Origin: Lolium rigidum
Taxonomy: Eukaryota > Streptophyta > Magnoliopsida > Poales > Poaceae
DNA length: 64,000 bases
Assembly (NCBI RefSeq): GCF_022539505.1
Contig: NC_061510.1
Coordinates: 401,246,249 to 401,310,248 of the forward strand
Direction of reading: 5' to 3'
Shown here: piece by piece, positions 12,063 to 23,034 of the stretch
How the letters are laid out: every line of letters starts with the position of its first letter
Numbering within the stretch: position 1 is the first letter of the stretch
Made by a program: the position numbers and the translations under genes
Notes under the pieces: model-generated
What the model was told of the DNA's origin: nothing
Databases searched by the model: none
Seen by the model: the letters and a program-made list of their open reading frames with translations, nothing else

Positions 12063-12311
12063 ACTTACGTTGGGCCTCCAATGATTAACTCGGCCAATGG
12101 CGGAGGGCAACCGTACGTATGGCCGTATGGGAAGTCAAGCGGTACGAGTGGTTTCTGACAGGCCACTATATAGTCGGCGTCTTTGTTTCACTGTCAGGAA
12201 GTTCTCAAAATCATCTCCATGTCTGACTGACGGAAGGAGTGTGCGCCTCGGATGCTCTAACGCCGTCGGCCGGCCACCGCGGCCCGCGGGATCGATCAAA
12301 CGAGCAACGGC
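12063..12311 (+). promoter_or_regulatory. Promoter and 5' leader of the Rieske oxygenase gene
   Basis: The 249 bp between the LINE target-site duplication and the start codon contain CTATATAG at 12165-12172, a plausible TATA box about 140 bp before the ATG. Everything further upstream was replaced by the 7.4-kb LINE, so only a short native promoter remains. Binding sites beyond the TATA box were not identified. Confidence 0.65.
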
Positions 12312-15300
12312 ATGAATCCCATTTCCCTCCTCCTCATTCCTGGCGCACGTCCCTCGGTCCTGCTTCCGCTCCCGCTCCCGCTCCGCACCTCCGCCTCGGC
12401 GCCCAACAGCGCCAGAGCAGCATGCGCCGCCCGCCTCGCGCCCACCCGGAGGCAGCGCGCCCGGTTGTCGCCCCCGGTCTCGGCCGTGGCGGCGGAGACA
12501 CTGTCCGGCGTGGAGGACTCGGAGGGGCGGTTCGACTGGCTGGACCAGTGGTACCCGTTCGCCCCGGTGTGCGACCTCGACCCCGGCGCGCCGCACGGCA
12601 AGACGGTGCTGGGCCTCCACGTGGTCGCCTGGTACGACCGCGCCGTCGACGACTGGCGCGTGTTCGACGACGCTTGCCCGCACCGCCTGGCGCCGCTCTC
12701 CGAGGGCCGCATCGACGGCAAGGGCCACCTCCAGTGCGTCTACCTCTACCACGGCTGGTGCTTCGACGGCCGCGGCTCCTGCCAGTTCATCCCGCAGGCC
12801 CCCGCCCTCGGCCCACCCGTACGTAACTGATGCCCATCTCCTTCCTCCGACTCCGATCACGAACCCTACCAGAGTCCAAATCTTTTCTCTCTCGGTTGAT
12901 GATTCTTGGCAGGTGCACAAGAACAGCAAGGCGTGCGTGGCGTCGTACCCGAGCGTGGTGCAGAACAGCGTGCTGTGGTTCTACCCGAGAGCCGAAGCCG
13001 AGCACCGGGACGTGCTGCGGAGGAAGCGCCCGCCCTTCTTCCCGCAGATCGACGACCCCTCCTACGACACCCTCATCAGGGACACCCCCTACGGGTAAAA
13101 CAAACACCCAAACAATTCACTTCCATTCTGATCGAGCATGCATGCCTCGATCGATGCCTCCTCCGTCGTTGTTCCATGGCGCGCGATGAAGGTGATGGTG
13201 CCGCGCGCGTTGCCATGTCTTTGCAGGTACGATGTGCTGGTGGAGAACCTCCTGGACCCTGCTCACCTCGCATACGCGCACAAGGGGTTGATGAGGGAGC
13301 CACCTGCCAACGCCCCTGACGTGTTGGTGACGGGCAAGCTTCGCAGCAAGGAAGATCCCGGAAGATATGTCTCCCTGCCTTGCCATGATCGGACATGGAG
13401 GATAAGCTTAACACGAGTGTTGATTCAGCTGCTCTTCTCCTATGCTCTTCACAGTTGAGTTCGACGTAGAGGGCGGCCAGCCGGTGAAGATGAAGATAGA
13501 GGAGGCGAGCGTGGACGGGTTCCTGTCGCCGCAGGAGAACGGAGGCTACTACCGCTACACCGCGCCGTTCATCATCTGCATCTCGTCTCTTCCCGGAGAG
13601 GCCGAGGGAGAGGTACTATGAACTGATCACCTCTGTATGTCTCCCATTGTTGCCGATGATCGAAAGTGAACTCAGCAGTTTACACAAGAACGAACCGGAA
13701 TCTATCTATCTATATATAATAAGCTACAGCATTCGATATTAATATATTCCGTTTATCGAAAAGAAAAAATAAGCTACAGCATTCGCTTAAGCTTAAGTAA
13801 TGTGCACACCATGGAGACGGATCGACTTGTAGCACCCGAACATCGGTGTACTCTTTATCTTGACCATGTTGTGCAAAAGAATAGAATCTGGTGCGAATAC
13901 ACTTCTATAGTGGAAAACAATGGATCGCAATACTTTTATAGTGTAGAACAAACAGTGTTTTCAGGCAGGAAAATCGATTGTAAATGTGACAACGTACCAG
14001 ACAATTGCTGACGAGATCCACTTGTCCTGCGATTTTTGTTGGTCGCGCGACAAGATTTGCCAAGCCATTAACACACATGTTAGTTGTTGGCAGACGCGCG
14101 CACTGCTTACAGATTCTTTTCCAAGAGACTACTCTTAGAATAAAACAATACTAGAACTATTAGAGATTGATATCAGAGTGGAGATCTGGTGCACATGGGC
14201 ACTATTGATATCGTTTCAAAAAAAATTCAAAATCATATTTTTCAGTTTTTTTGAAAACAAATCCATATATAGTCAGTTAGTCAGTGATGTATCCCACAGA
14301 CGTGCAAAATATGAAATTTAAAAAAAAAATATTTTAAGCTACACAAAAATAACAGAAGTGTAGATCTGAGTAGTTCATTTTTCAATCTCCAAAACATATC
14401 AGATTTTATCATTTTTTTCTAGCATAGAATAGAAAGAACTTTGGGTTGAGATTTTCCATGATTGTGAGATCTCCAGAATTATTTTCAGATTTTATAATAA
14501 GTTGTAAAAATATATTTTTTATTTTTTTAAACTGGCGAGAGCACTGGAGCTCGGGAGCCAAAAACACTTTCCGTTGATATCACTTGAAATTAACATGAAT
14601 ATAATCACTTCTGTGTCAGGAAATGATCATCTCAAATTGACCAGTAACTATTTTTTGTCGCATTTAGTGACTAACCCAAATTTATCGGGATGTAAAAATT
14701 TGACTGCATTTAGTGATTACTCCAAATTTATCAGGAAAAAAGGTGCAACATTAGCTTCAATATAAAAAAAATTCTAGAATAATGTTGATAAAAATGGATG
14801 TGAACATATTAAATCAGAAACTTCATCTATACACTTGTAAAAAAGCAATGAAATAACGACGGAAAATAATTTTGCATCCCTATATAAAGGCACCACATTG
14901 ATTAAATTGAAACACACATAAAACTTAAGTACATCTGCTTATATTTTTGTAAGTACTAAATATTTGACGCACCAGAAACTTGACCTAACTTTTCTGCTCA
15001 CGTCGACAGAGGGTGAAAGCTAAAAGCAAATGTGGTTTGACAGTCAATACTTAATTTTTAAAACAATTCTTCTTGTTGATGTTCAGTGGGTAGAATAACA
15101 TCTCAAACTTTTTTCGTAATTGGGGTCTTTAGGCCCAGATAAGAACAGGCCCAGGTGTAACACCAGTCATTCACCTATTTTAATTTAATAGTGAAGATAT
15201 TTACGGTTTGCGCTTGGTTCGAACAGGGGAAGGAAAAGAAGAAACCTCAGTTCACGCAGGTGTTCATGTGCATCCCAGTGTCGCCGGGGAGGAGCAGGCT

Positions 15301-17768
15301 GATCACCTCTTATCCGAGGAGTGCCGGCGTCTGGCTCGACAAGATCATACCGCGGTGGTACCACCACATTGGGGTGAACGCCGTCTTGGACTCAGACACT
15401 TACCTCCTTCACGTCGAGGTCACGATTTTCTCAGCTCGGGCTCAGGAACCATAAGATTCAGATCCTGGTCTGAAGCAGCAAACCCATTGTTTTTGGTTTT
15501 CCTTCATTTCAGGAGCGAAACTTGGCAGCCGCTGGTGCTGAGAACTGGCATAAAGCCGTGTACGTGCCTACGTCGTCGGATGGCATGGTTGTCGCCTTCA
15601 GAAACTGGTTCAGAAAGCACTGCCAGAACCAGATCGGTTGGGCTGCCCCAGCTGTCGATCAGCTTCCGGCGACTCCAACCAAGGACAAGCTCATGGAGAG
15701 GTAAAAATAAACGGCTACCACCCTTCTTCTTGACTGCAACCTGAAGCTCGAAACACCTGGGGATCTATTATATACTAAAAGTAAAATAAAAGGTTTGAAA
15801 TAGAGACATAAGGTTAATCCACATCATTACAATTATCTAAATCGTCTAATTTTGGTGGGACCTAATTATAACGGCTGAGATTAACAGACTTATGTTTACG
15901 TAAATATGTACAACGATATTATTTGTCACGTAAAGAACTTGACTAGACCCACATCTATATTTTGGAGCGGTCCGGCCCCTGATTTCTAATCTATAGTCAT
16001 AACTGACAGGAAACCAGAAGTAGTATAAGCACATGACTCTGGTTTCAAATTTAGTTTAGCAGATCTGATGGCAGATACGAGGCATACAGAGAGTTAACAC
16101 ACAAAAAATTGATTGATCTTCAGCTTACGCGTGACGTGCACGGTTAGCTTTCACGTTAGCTTGCTAAAGTCATACTAGGCTCCCAGCTAGGCACGTTGTA
16201 GCAAAAATTATAAGAGGCACTAAAGAATACTCCCTTCATCTTAAAATAGCATCTAAAGTTATTTAAAAGTTAAATCCTACTAACTTTTGCAAAATATTTA
16301 GAAAAATATCTACATCTATAATATTAAATAGATATATTAAGAAAATACACTTTATGGTTAACATATTTAACATTGATTTAGTATCATGAATCTTCTCACA
16401 TATATAATGTTGACTTTTGACTAATCTTAGCCATCTTATATTTAGAACTGAGGGAGTAATATTTATTTATAAACACATGTTGCGAACAGAGACAGGTACA
16501 CTTCTCATGTTGCGGTTCCCTCTGGTACATTCTCGGGTTGTTGGGGAAATATCCGAACGATTTCCTTCGAGAATTCAAACTTTCTCGCAAGATGCACAAT
16601 AAGAATAAGACAAGTAGAAGTTTCCTCGAGTTAATTTGTTTTTTTCCTCCATATGCTCAAAATTATATGTTTAAATTTATTGCTTGGAATTATTTCACTT
16701 TTTAAAGATACATAGTTACAAATGATGATGGTAAATTTAGTAATAGAATTTTCAAAACCAAGATTCCCAATGGTATCGCAACATCTTTACAAACACAAAA
16801 AAAACTGAATTGCAAAAAATGCTATCAATAGGGAGGATGGATTGATCTCTATATCTTTCTTTGATTTTGTGTACAAAGGCTAACTAGATTGGTGTTATAT
16901 TATGTGTTTGATCCTATGTACGTGATCATCCCTAACCTATTGGCACAATTAGATCAAAACATTAAAAGGCGAGCAAAAATGCAGAGATTGAGGATCAGTT
17001 ATTAGGCATGTGTTTGGACAAGAGAGAATGATGATAGTCATACAACTATAAAAAAATTATCAATACAAACAAATTAGTTAGTTGGCAATATATGTTATCA
17101 ATAATATTTGCTCTTGAATATACACAACGAGCTACGAAGCTTTTCATATGAACCATTGTCCAAATATTTGGAAAATATATATATTCATCAAACTTAGTTC
17201 GAAAGCTATTTTCTTTGATTAAAAAGTTGCAAAACAATATATATGGTCGATGATTTCCTATAATTTCGATAGCGTGTGATCAAACACACCATTTTTATTT
17301 ATCAGCATCTAAGATTTAATACTTTTTTCTACAGAAATGAACATATCTGCAAATATGTAAATATAGTTCTTCATAACCGTCAACACACTAAAGACGAAGC
17401 TCCTCTCTATCTAATAAAAAGTTCATACGTTGCCCTCGCATTTGCGAGGGCCACCATGCTAGTTCGGGTAATAACGTCTTCGATCTTGTGCACGGCCTAC
17501 GTACGGCAGGTACTGGTCACACGTCGCCCAGTGCAGGAGCTGCAGCGCGGCGCTGAAGGCCATGAAGGTGCTGGAGGAGGCCCTACAGGTCACGGCAGTC
17601 GCGGTAGTCGTGTTCCTTTCTGTCGCCAAGGGCACGCTAGCGATGACGGTCGTAGGTAAAACCGCTGCCGTGTCCTTGGCTATGTTGTGCTTCGCTGCGT
17701 CCCGCTGGCTCGCAAGCTTCATCGAGAAGAACTTCTATTTCCAGGATTACATCCATGCTTACAAGTGA
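12312..17768 (+). CDS. PTC52: PTC52/ACD1-like chloroplast Rieske oxygenase, seven exons
   Basis: Proposed exons are 12312-12818, 12913-13094, 13227-13368, 13460-13612, 15227-15418, 15513-15700 and 17510-17768 (540 aa). The Ser/Arg/Ala-rich N-terminus suits a plastid transit peptide. The Rieske ligands are C122, H124, C142 and H147; the last pair is spaced CX4H where the family has CX2H, because TCTACC is duplicated at 12739-12750. The mononuclear iron site D240-x2-H243-x4-H248 is intact. A CRSC motif at 463-466 and two hydrophobic segments (about 481-503 and 507-524) match the membrane-anchored PAO/TIC55/PTC52 group. PTC52 was described in barley as an envelope protein that oxidises protochlorophyllide and associates with PORA import. 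All introns are GT-AG; the exon 3/4 junction is the least certain. Confidence 0.88.
12739..12750 (+). repeat. 6-bp tandem duplication inside the Rieske motif
   Basis: TCTACC occurs twice in tandem. It adds Leu-Tyr between the second cysteine ligand (codon 12735-12737) and the last histidine ligand (codon 12750-12752), giving CVYLYH in place of the family pattern CxxH. The reading frame is kept. Confidence 0.85.
13613..15226 (+). other. Intron 4 of the Rieske gene, AT-rich
   Basis: The intron begins GTACTATG after the last exon-4 codon and ends CGAACAG before GGGAAGGAA, and joining keeps the frame. It is AT-rich with several A and T runs. The only element I can define in it is the LINE tail at 13736-13767; no coding stretch is convincing. 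Confidence 0.75.
13736..13767 (+). mobile_element. Extremely truncated LINE tail, 32 bp
   Basis: An insert that ends in TTTATCGAAAAGAAAA, like the A-rich tail of grass LINEs, is flanked by a perfect 18-bp direct repeat (AATAAGCTACAGCATTCG) at 13718-13735 and 13768-13785. This is the pattern left by target-primed reverse transcription that stopped almost at once. Confidence 0.75.
15764..17462 (+). mobile_element. Probable non-autonomous Helitron filling most of intron 6
   Basis: The right end has the Helitron signature: a perfect 8-bp stem (GCCCTCGC and GCGAGGGC, 17432-17439 and 17444-17451), a 4-base loop, 11 bases, then CTAG followed by T. A plausible left end, TCTATTATATACTAAAAG preceded by A, lies at 15764. 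Insertion between A and T without duplication fits. No helicase or Rep gene is present, so it would be non-autonomous. The right end is firm; the left end is a best guess, and 17405 is another option. Confidence 0.6.
16230..16456. mobile_element. Stowaway-type MITE, degenerate
   Basis: CTCCCTTCATCTTAAA on the left and the complement of CTCCCTCAGTTCTAAA on the right are imperfect inverted ends flanked by TA (16228-16229 and 16457-16458). Length about 227 bp and AT-rich interior fit a Tc1/Mariner-derived Stowaway inside the Helitron. Confidence 0.7.
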
Positions 17769-20244
17769 AGACAGAAGACATATTATGTTGTGCCATTTGC
17801 TGATATGATTTGATCGATGTATAAAAGCCTGTCTCATCTTGGCATGGCTACTCTTTCCAGAGGCAAGACCATGATGTGTGCATGCAGCATTGCAGTCTGG
17901 GTGACTGGGGATTTGGTTACCCATGTGATACTGAGCTTATGAGTTTAGATATGCTGAATTGAGACAATGTTTGGTAAATTGCATACAGAGTGAGATTTGG
18001 CCACCTCATCTTTTAGAGCACACACACAAAAAGGAAAAACAGAGATGAGGCAGCTGTTCTGGAGAGTCTGAATCGAAGAGTTTTCCTCCATCCAACGCAT
18101 ACTCTGTCTCTAGTTTTTTCATCTAGTTTCTGTTCAGTCCGTGGGTGTTTTTGCTCATGTCTTGTATATATATCCAGTCCGTCTTTTGTGGTTGTTTTCG
18201 TTTCAAACGCTGGACTGCTGTAAGCGTTTTCGTCATCTCTGGGTAATGAAAATCGATCCGTGGGAATGTGGGATCGCTTGGAAAAAATAAATCTACTAGT
18301 CGTCAGCTGCAGTGATGCAGGTGCCCTGGCAGGCTGGCGGCCCAACGAACTGACAGCACTGCGCCTTGAATGCGAGGAAACCGTTGGACCAAACCAACCC
18401 AACGGGCCATCGAGGAGTTACTGATGCGTTGGCGGGAGCAATGAATTTTAGAAGAAACAAAAGAGAGAGAGAAGCCCTGCAATTCCATGGTGGGTGGCGA
18501 GGTCGTGTGGACGTCCGCCGTCGGAAAATCCAAATCAGAATTTTGCGATCATAGTATATATATGTACATTTTGTCTCTTGTATGTACGGTTGTTGGAGCA
18601 GGATGGCATTTGCTACTGTAGAATCGGTCCATCTCCCCGGCACCGACACGAGCACGACATAGTCTAGGAGATCATTTTTGTACCGCAAGCAGTCATGTAT
18701 TCTTCATGCATGTGGGATACGGCTCGTCACAATCGATCGTGTATGCGGTTTCTTGGTCGACAACGACACCATGGATTGAATCTGCGGGCAAATCAACTAG
18801 GACGTGTTTGGTCGCGTGGAGGCTAGCTGCCAGTTCATAGGGTGACGAAAACGTGTCTATGTGTATGTGAGCAGGGAAAATTGATTAACTGCCCTAAAAC
18901 TTCCTTAATCCTCCACTTCGCTGCACCATTCTAATCAACACAAACATTTTTCTATTTAAAATGATATCTATCTGGAAAAGACATGCATTGATGAAATGAT
19001 ATTCTGACAATCTCAGTTCTAAGTTTATTTAACTGTAAAACTTCAGTTTCATGGTCATGTTTGAAGAATTTTTGAGTGAATTTGACTAAACTAGTCGCAC
19101 ATGGTCGGCCGTTATAATTTTCTTTAGGGAGTAGTTTCACCTAAACAGATTCTACACCTAATGTAAGGTGTTTGTACTATAACCCATGTAGCTCAGCCTC
19201 TCGCTTGCCTCTTGAACATCTAGTTTATGGTCAACCTTTTTTTATCACGAGGTCTACATGTAAACTATGAGGATTAACTATGTGATTCCATTTCGACAAT
19301 CGATTCCGAATTTTCTAAACCAGAACTTCTCTATTTTATGTTAAAGTTTAGACTTGTTTGGACGAATTTCATCAAATTGATTGCACGTGGTCAATTATTT
19401 GAAATTTCCTTTCCAAAGTAACTTCACCTCCCCGCTTCACACAACTATCATGTTGTAAGTTTTTTGTTCCAATGCTCGTAAACAAGTATATTTGAGTTAG
19501 TGCAAGCGTGACCATGTGGTACGTAAGTTTACCATGTTGAGAAGAGGTGATGACAACATCACTAACACATACTACGTACATTGCATCGCGCGAGCTAGCT
19601 AGTGCCGTTAACCAAGCACTAGAATTCCTTTTTTTCCTCGTGCAAGAAAATAGATCGTGGGCAACCAAACAAATAAAGTGCACAACATGTCTTAAGTGCC
19701 TTTTTTCCTGGCCATGCTCCGGGCCTTAGAGCATATTTAGTAGACAAAGCATTTTAAAACTGCAAAATCATGTTTCAAGTACACCGCAAATCGTGATATA
19801 AGGGCTCAAAATGCGTCGAGCAAATAAGACACTAAAAATGAATATTCAAGAATTTGTGAGTAAAAGGCCCATCTTGATGTTTTTCCCCAACACTTCTTCC
19901 TCCCGAACCAACTTCGCATGCATGTTCGGACGCTCGCCCACCGCCCCGCCACCGGCCTTTGTCAGCCCCGCTCACGCGCACTCGCCCGCCTCTACCCATG
20001 CATGCTCGTCGCCCTTGCTCGCCCACCTCTGCATGTCGTCCCTAACTTGGAGGTGGAGAGAGAGAGAGATGGCATGTCGAGGATGCCCCACCCCCATCCT
20101 AGCTGGATTAAGTTGAGCTTCACCAGAAATTGGTCAGACTCGGACGAGTCTATCAATGAAACATGTTGATGCAAGGTGAAATTTCTCCAACTGCCAGCAT
20201 GGGCACCGTCGATTTGGCCTGCAAAACGCCTCTTTATGCCTCCT
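17769..20244. other. Spacer downstream of the Rieske gene
   Basis: The first few hundred bases are presumably the 3' UTR. The rest has no ORF that resembles a known family and no paired terminal repeats. TTAGAGCATATTTAGTAGA at 19734-19752 looks like one end of a Harbinger-type MITE, but I found no matching right end. Short purine runs and a GAGA stretch lie near 20055-20070. Confidence 0.5.
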
Positions 20245-21213
20245 CGAAATAGGCTTTCGCCCCACTATATTAATATAGCAACGAACTGATACAAGATAGA
20301 GACCACCGCTGGGGCAAACAGCACAACAAAGCCCAAAAGAAAACACAAGAAGAAGAAAAAAGAAAGAAAGGATGACAAAGTCGGATCGACGAAAACGCTG
20401 ATGATCCGCAACCGCTGCGCCCTCCGGAAGATTCCCACCACGAGCTTAGCCCTTCGAAGCGCCGCATACCAAGGCAGCACCTTCAAGAAGGGATGCGACG
20501 ATGACGACGCTCGCTGCCCGGACAAGCCTAGGGTTTCCCCCGGTATGCGGAAGGGAAGTGGGAAGGGGAAACCCCGACGCCCCTCAAGAAGGAATGGTGG
20601 CGCCCGCGAGCGTCACCGCGTCGGTGTCGGCCGTCGACAAGGAATTCTCCCGTCCCCCAAAGTCCCACGATCCCGGACACTCCGTCATGCTCCGCCAACC
20701 TCGCCGCCCACCAACTCGCGCCACCACGGTCACGCAACCACCACCGCCGGCTCACCGAGACCCACTGACGAAGACCGACAAAACCGGTCAGAAACACCCC
20801 GAGCCGAGGAGAGCCTGGACAGCAGCCACGCGGGAGGGCGCAACCTCCACCGCCAGCTGCGGTGACAGACCGGACGCAGCTACAGGAGCAAACCAGGCCC
20901 CTCCGGCCCGGTCGAGCCCGCCAGGCTCGTGAAGCTCCCGTGGCCGCGCTGCAGTCCACGCGCCGCCGTCCTAGCCACCCTCAGCAAGAAACGCTCCACC
21001 AGCCGCCGGGAGCAGGCCTCGAGATGCTAGACCTGGCCCGCCCAAGCCCGGATGGGGCCCAGATCTGGGTCAGGGCCGCGCCGCCCGCGCCACCGCTGAC
21101 CACCCTGCCGCCCCGCCGCCAAGGGGCCGCGCCGTCGCCACCACGTCTCCCAGCGCCGCCGCCACCCGGGAGGAGCGCCGCCGCCGCCGGAACCCTGCCC
21201 ACCGGAACGCACC
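20245..21213 (-). mobile_element. GC-rich retroposon-like repeat, cut by the copia-like LTR
   Basis: The stretch is GC-rich on both strands, so its long open frames are composition artefacts. Read on the minus strand it ends with a palindromic CTATATTAATATAG followed by GGGGCGAAAGCC, which I recognise as a recurrent tail of grass retroelement repeats. There is no clear A tail or target-site duplication. At 21214 it is interrupted by the LTR of the next element. Class is uncertain. Confidence 0.45.
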
Positions 21214-21922
21214 TGAAAGGATCGTATGCCGCACCTAGAGGGGGGGGTGAATAGGTGCTAACCAATTTTTAGTTCTTTTTCAATTTAGGCTTGACACAAA
21301 AGGTAAATTCTCTAGATATGCAACTAAGTGAATTTACCTATATGGCAAGGCAAGCAACTACACAAAATATAGCTACACAATAAGAGATAGAATAGGATAG
21401 AGGAAACCGAGAGTGGAGCACGCGGAGACACGGAGATGATTCCCGTAGTTCCCTTCCTTTGCAAGAAGGTACGTCTACGTTTGGAGGAGTGTGGTTGCTA
21501 CGAAAGCCAAACCAACAGCCACGAAGGCTTCACTAAGATCTCCTATGGGCAACGCCACGAAGGCCTAGCCCACTTCCACTAAGGGATTTCCTCGAGGCGG
21601 AAACCGGGCCTTTACAAGGTTCTTGGGGCACACATCCACAACTGAATTAGAGGCTCCCAAATCTGTAACAACAATACATCAACACAAATCAACTAGGGAT
21701 CCAAAGAGGAACACTAGCAAGGGGGCCCTCAAGCATAAGAGGGGGAAATGAGAAACGCTTCGGTGAGGATGTAGATCGGGGTCTTCTCCTTCGATTCTCC
21801 AAAGCACAAGTGATTTGGGTGGTTGAGGGAGGAGATCTGGCTATTTTGGTGTTCTTGGTGGCTCAGCAATGGAGGATGAAGATCTTAGGGTTTGAGCAAC
21901 CTTCCAAGGTAGGTGAAGGGGG

Positions 21923-21932
21923 GTATTTATAC
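21923..21932 (-). promoter_or_regulatory. TATA box of the copia-like LTR
   Basis: GTATAAATAC on the minus strand, about 32 bp downstream of the last palindrome copy. Confidence 0.65.
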
Positions 21933-21963
21933 CCCCCAGCTCTTCTGCCCGTTGGAGACGAAT

Positions 21964-22211
21964 CGCCGGCAGTGCCGACCTTGAGACGCAGGCAGTGCCG
22001 GCCACATTTTCGAAACAGCAGCCCGACAGGCAGGCCGGCAGTGCCGGGCCAGAAACGCCGGCAGTGCCGGGGTGCACTCACCGGCAGTGCCGGCCTGGAA
22101 ACACCGGCAGTGCCGGGGTACACACACCGGCAGTGCCGGCCTGGAATCACCGGCAGTGCCGGGGTGCACACACCGGCAGTGCCGGCCCGGAGTTGCCGGC
22201 AGTGCCGGCCT
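21964..22211. repeat. Array of ten CCGGCAGTGCCGG palindromes
   Basis: Ten near-identical copies of the 13-bp near-palindrome CCGGCAGTGCCGG are spaced about 18-30 bp apart. Spacers alternate between a short CCTGGAA-like and a GGGTGCACA-like form in the second half. The array lies in U3 just upstream of the LTR TATA box. Confidence 0.9.
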
Positions 22212-23034
22212 GGGCCAGTCTCCAGGTTCCTCCTTCTTCTTTTCTTCCTTTTTGAGTGGGTCGAGATTTTCCTGTGATATCTTTTCCTAAACTGTAAACC
22301 ACTTAGCACACGATTAAATTGTCACCGGTGTTGTTAACAAACACACAAAACTCAGAGATCATGAAATGTTCTTTCAATCTCCCCCTTTTTGGTGTTTGAT
22401 GACAATACCGGGATTTTGCAAAGAATATAGCAAGAATATCATTGTGCTTGACATAAGAGAGAAACTTCCCCTAGATGTGTGCATGCGAGAAGTTTAGTGC
22501 AAGAATATAGATGCACACAGAGCAACTCCAACTTTCAAGGTAGAAAGCACAATGCTCATAAGTTGTAAAAGATAGATAATGTATGGAAAAAGATAAAAGA
22601 TGAGATGTTAAGATCATACCCTTGCATACTGACATCCTCAACAATACAAGACAATAGTCTCAATTTCATGAACAAGAGTCTCATGATCATATCAAGTAGA
22701 TAAATCCATAGACAATATGAGATATAAGATGATCATACCAATTCATGACAATACCCTCAACCATATAGAATACCGAAAACCATAGCAATAGTTCACTCAC
22801 TAAAAGGTCTTGTCCACCACACATAGGACACATAAAACACAAGATAAGGTTCAACATAACATAGAAGATAAACGGAGGACACAAGCTTTAACGGAATGAA
22901 AAAAAAACAAATGTTTGTGCCCTCAAACCACCCTAGCAAATCCCGTGCAAGTCCTACTAGACCTTCTTCTCCCCCTTTGGCATCAAGACACCAAAAAGGA
23001 GAAAAGAAGCGATGCTACAAAGTCCCATGAAGGC

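Larger units (their letters stand above)
21214..22376 (-). repeat. 3' LTR of the minus-strand copia-like element
   Basis: Length 1163 bp, bounded by TG and CA in the element sense. The polypurine tract abuts its start at 22377. It contains ten copies of a GGCAGTGCC-centred palindrome and a TATA box. Confidence 0.85.

Noticed and set aside
12135..12929. Long antisense open frame over exon 1 of the Rieske gene
   Set aside because: GC-rich codon bias of exon 1 opens all frames; the sense strand has the Rieske protein and splice sites.
17562..17768. Separate small membrane protein gene
   Set aside because: It is the last exon of the PTC52-like gene, in phase with exon 6 through an AG acceptor at 17508-17509.
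19734..19760. Complete Harbinger MITE in the spacer
   Set aside because: Only a left-end-like motif; no inverted partner or second TTA found.
20401..21254. Several 130-154 codon frames in the GC-rich repeat
   Set aside because: Open on both strands with Pro/Arg/Ala-rich nonsense; composition effect of a noncoding repeat.
21964..22211. CRISPR-like pattern of regularly spaced palindromes
   Set aside because: Plant LTR context, 13-bp repeats with near-repeated spacers, next to a TATA box and polypurine tract, no cas genes.
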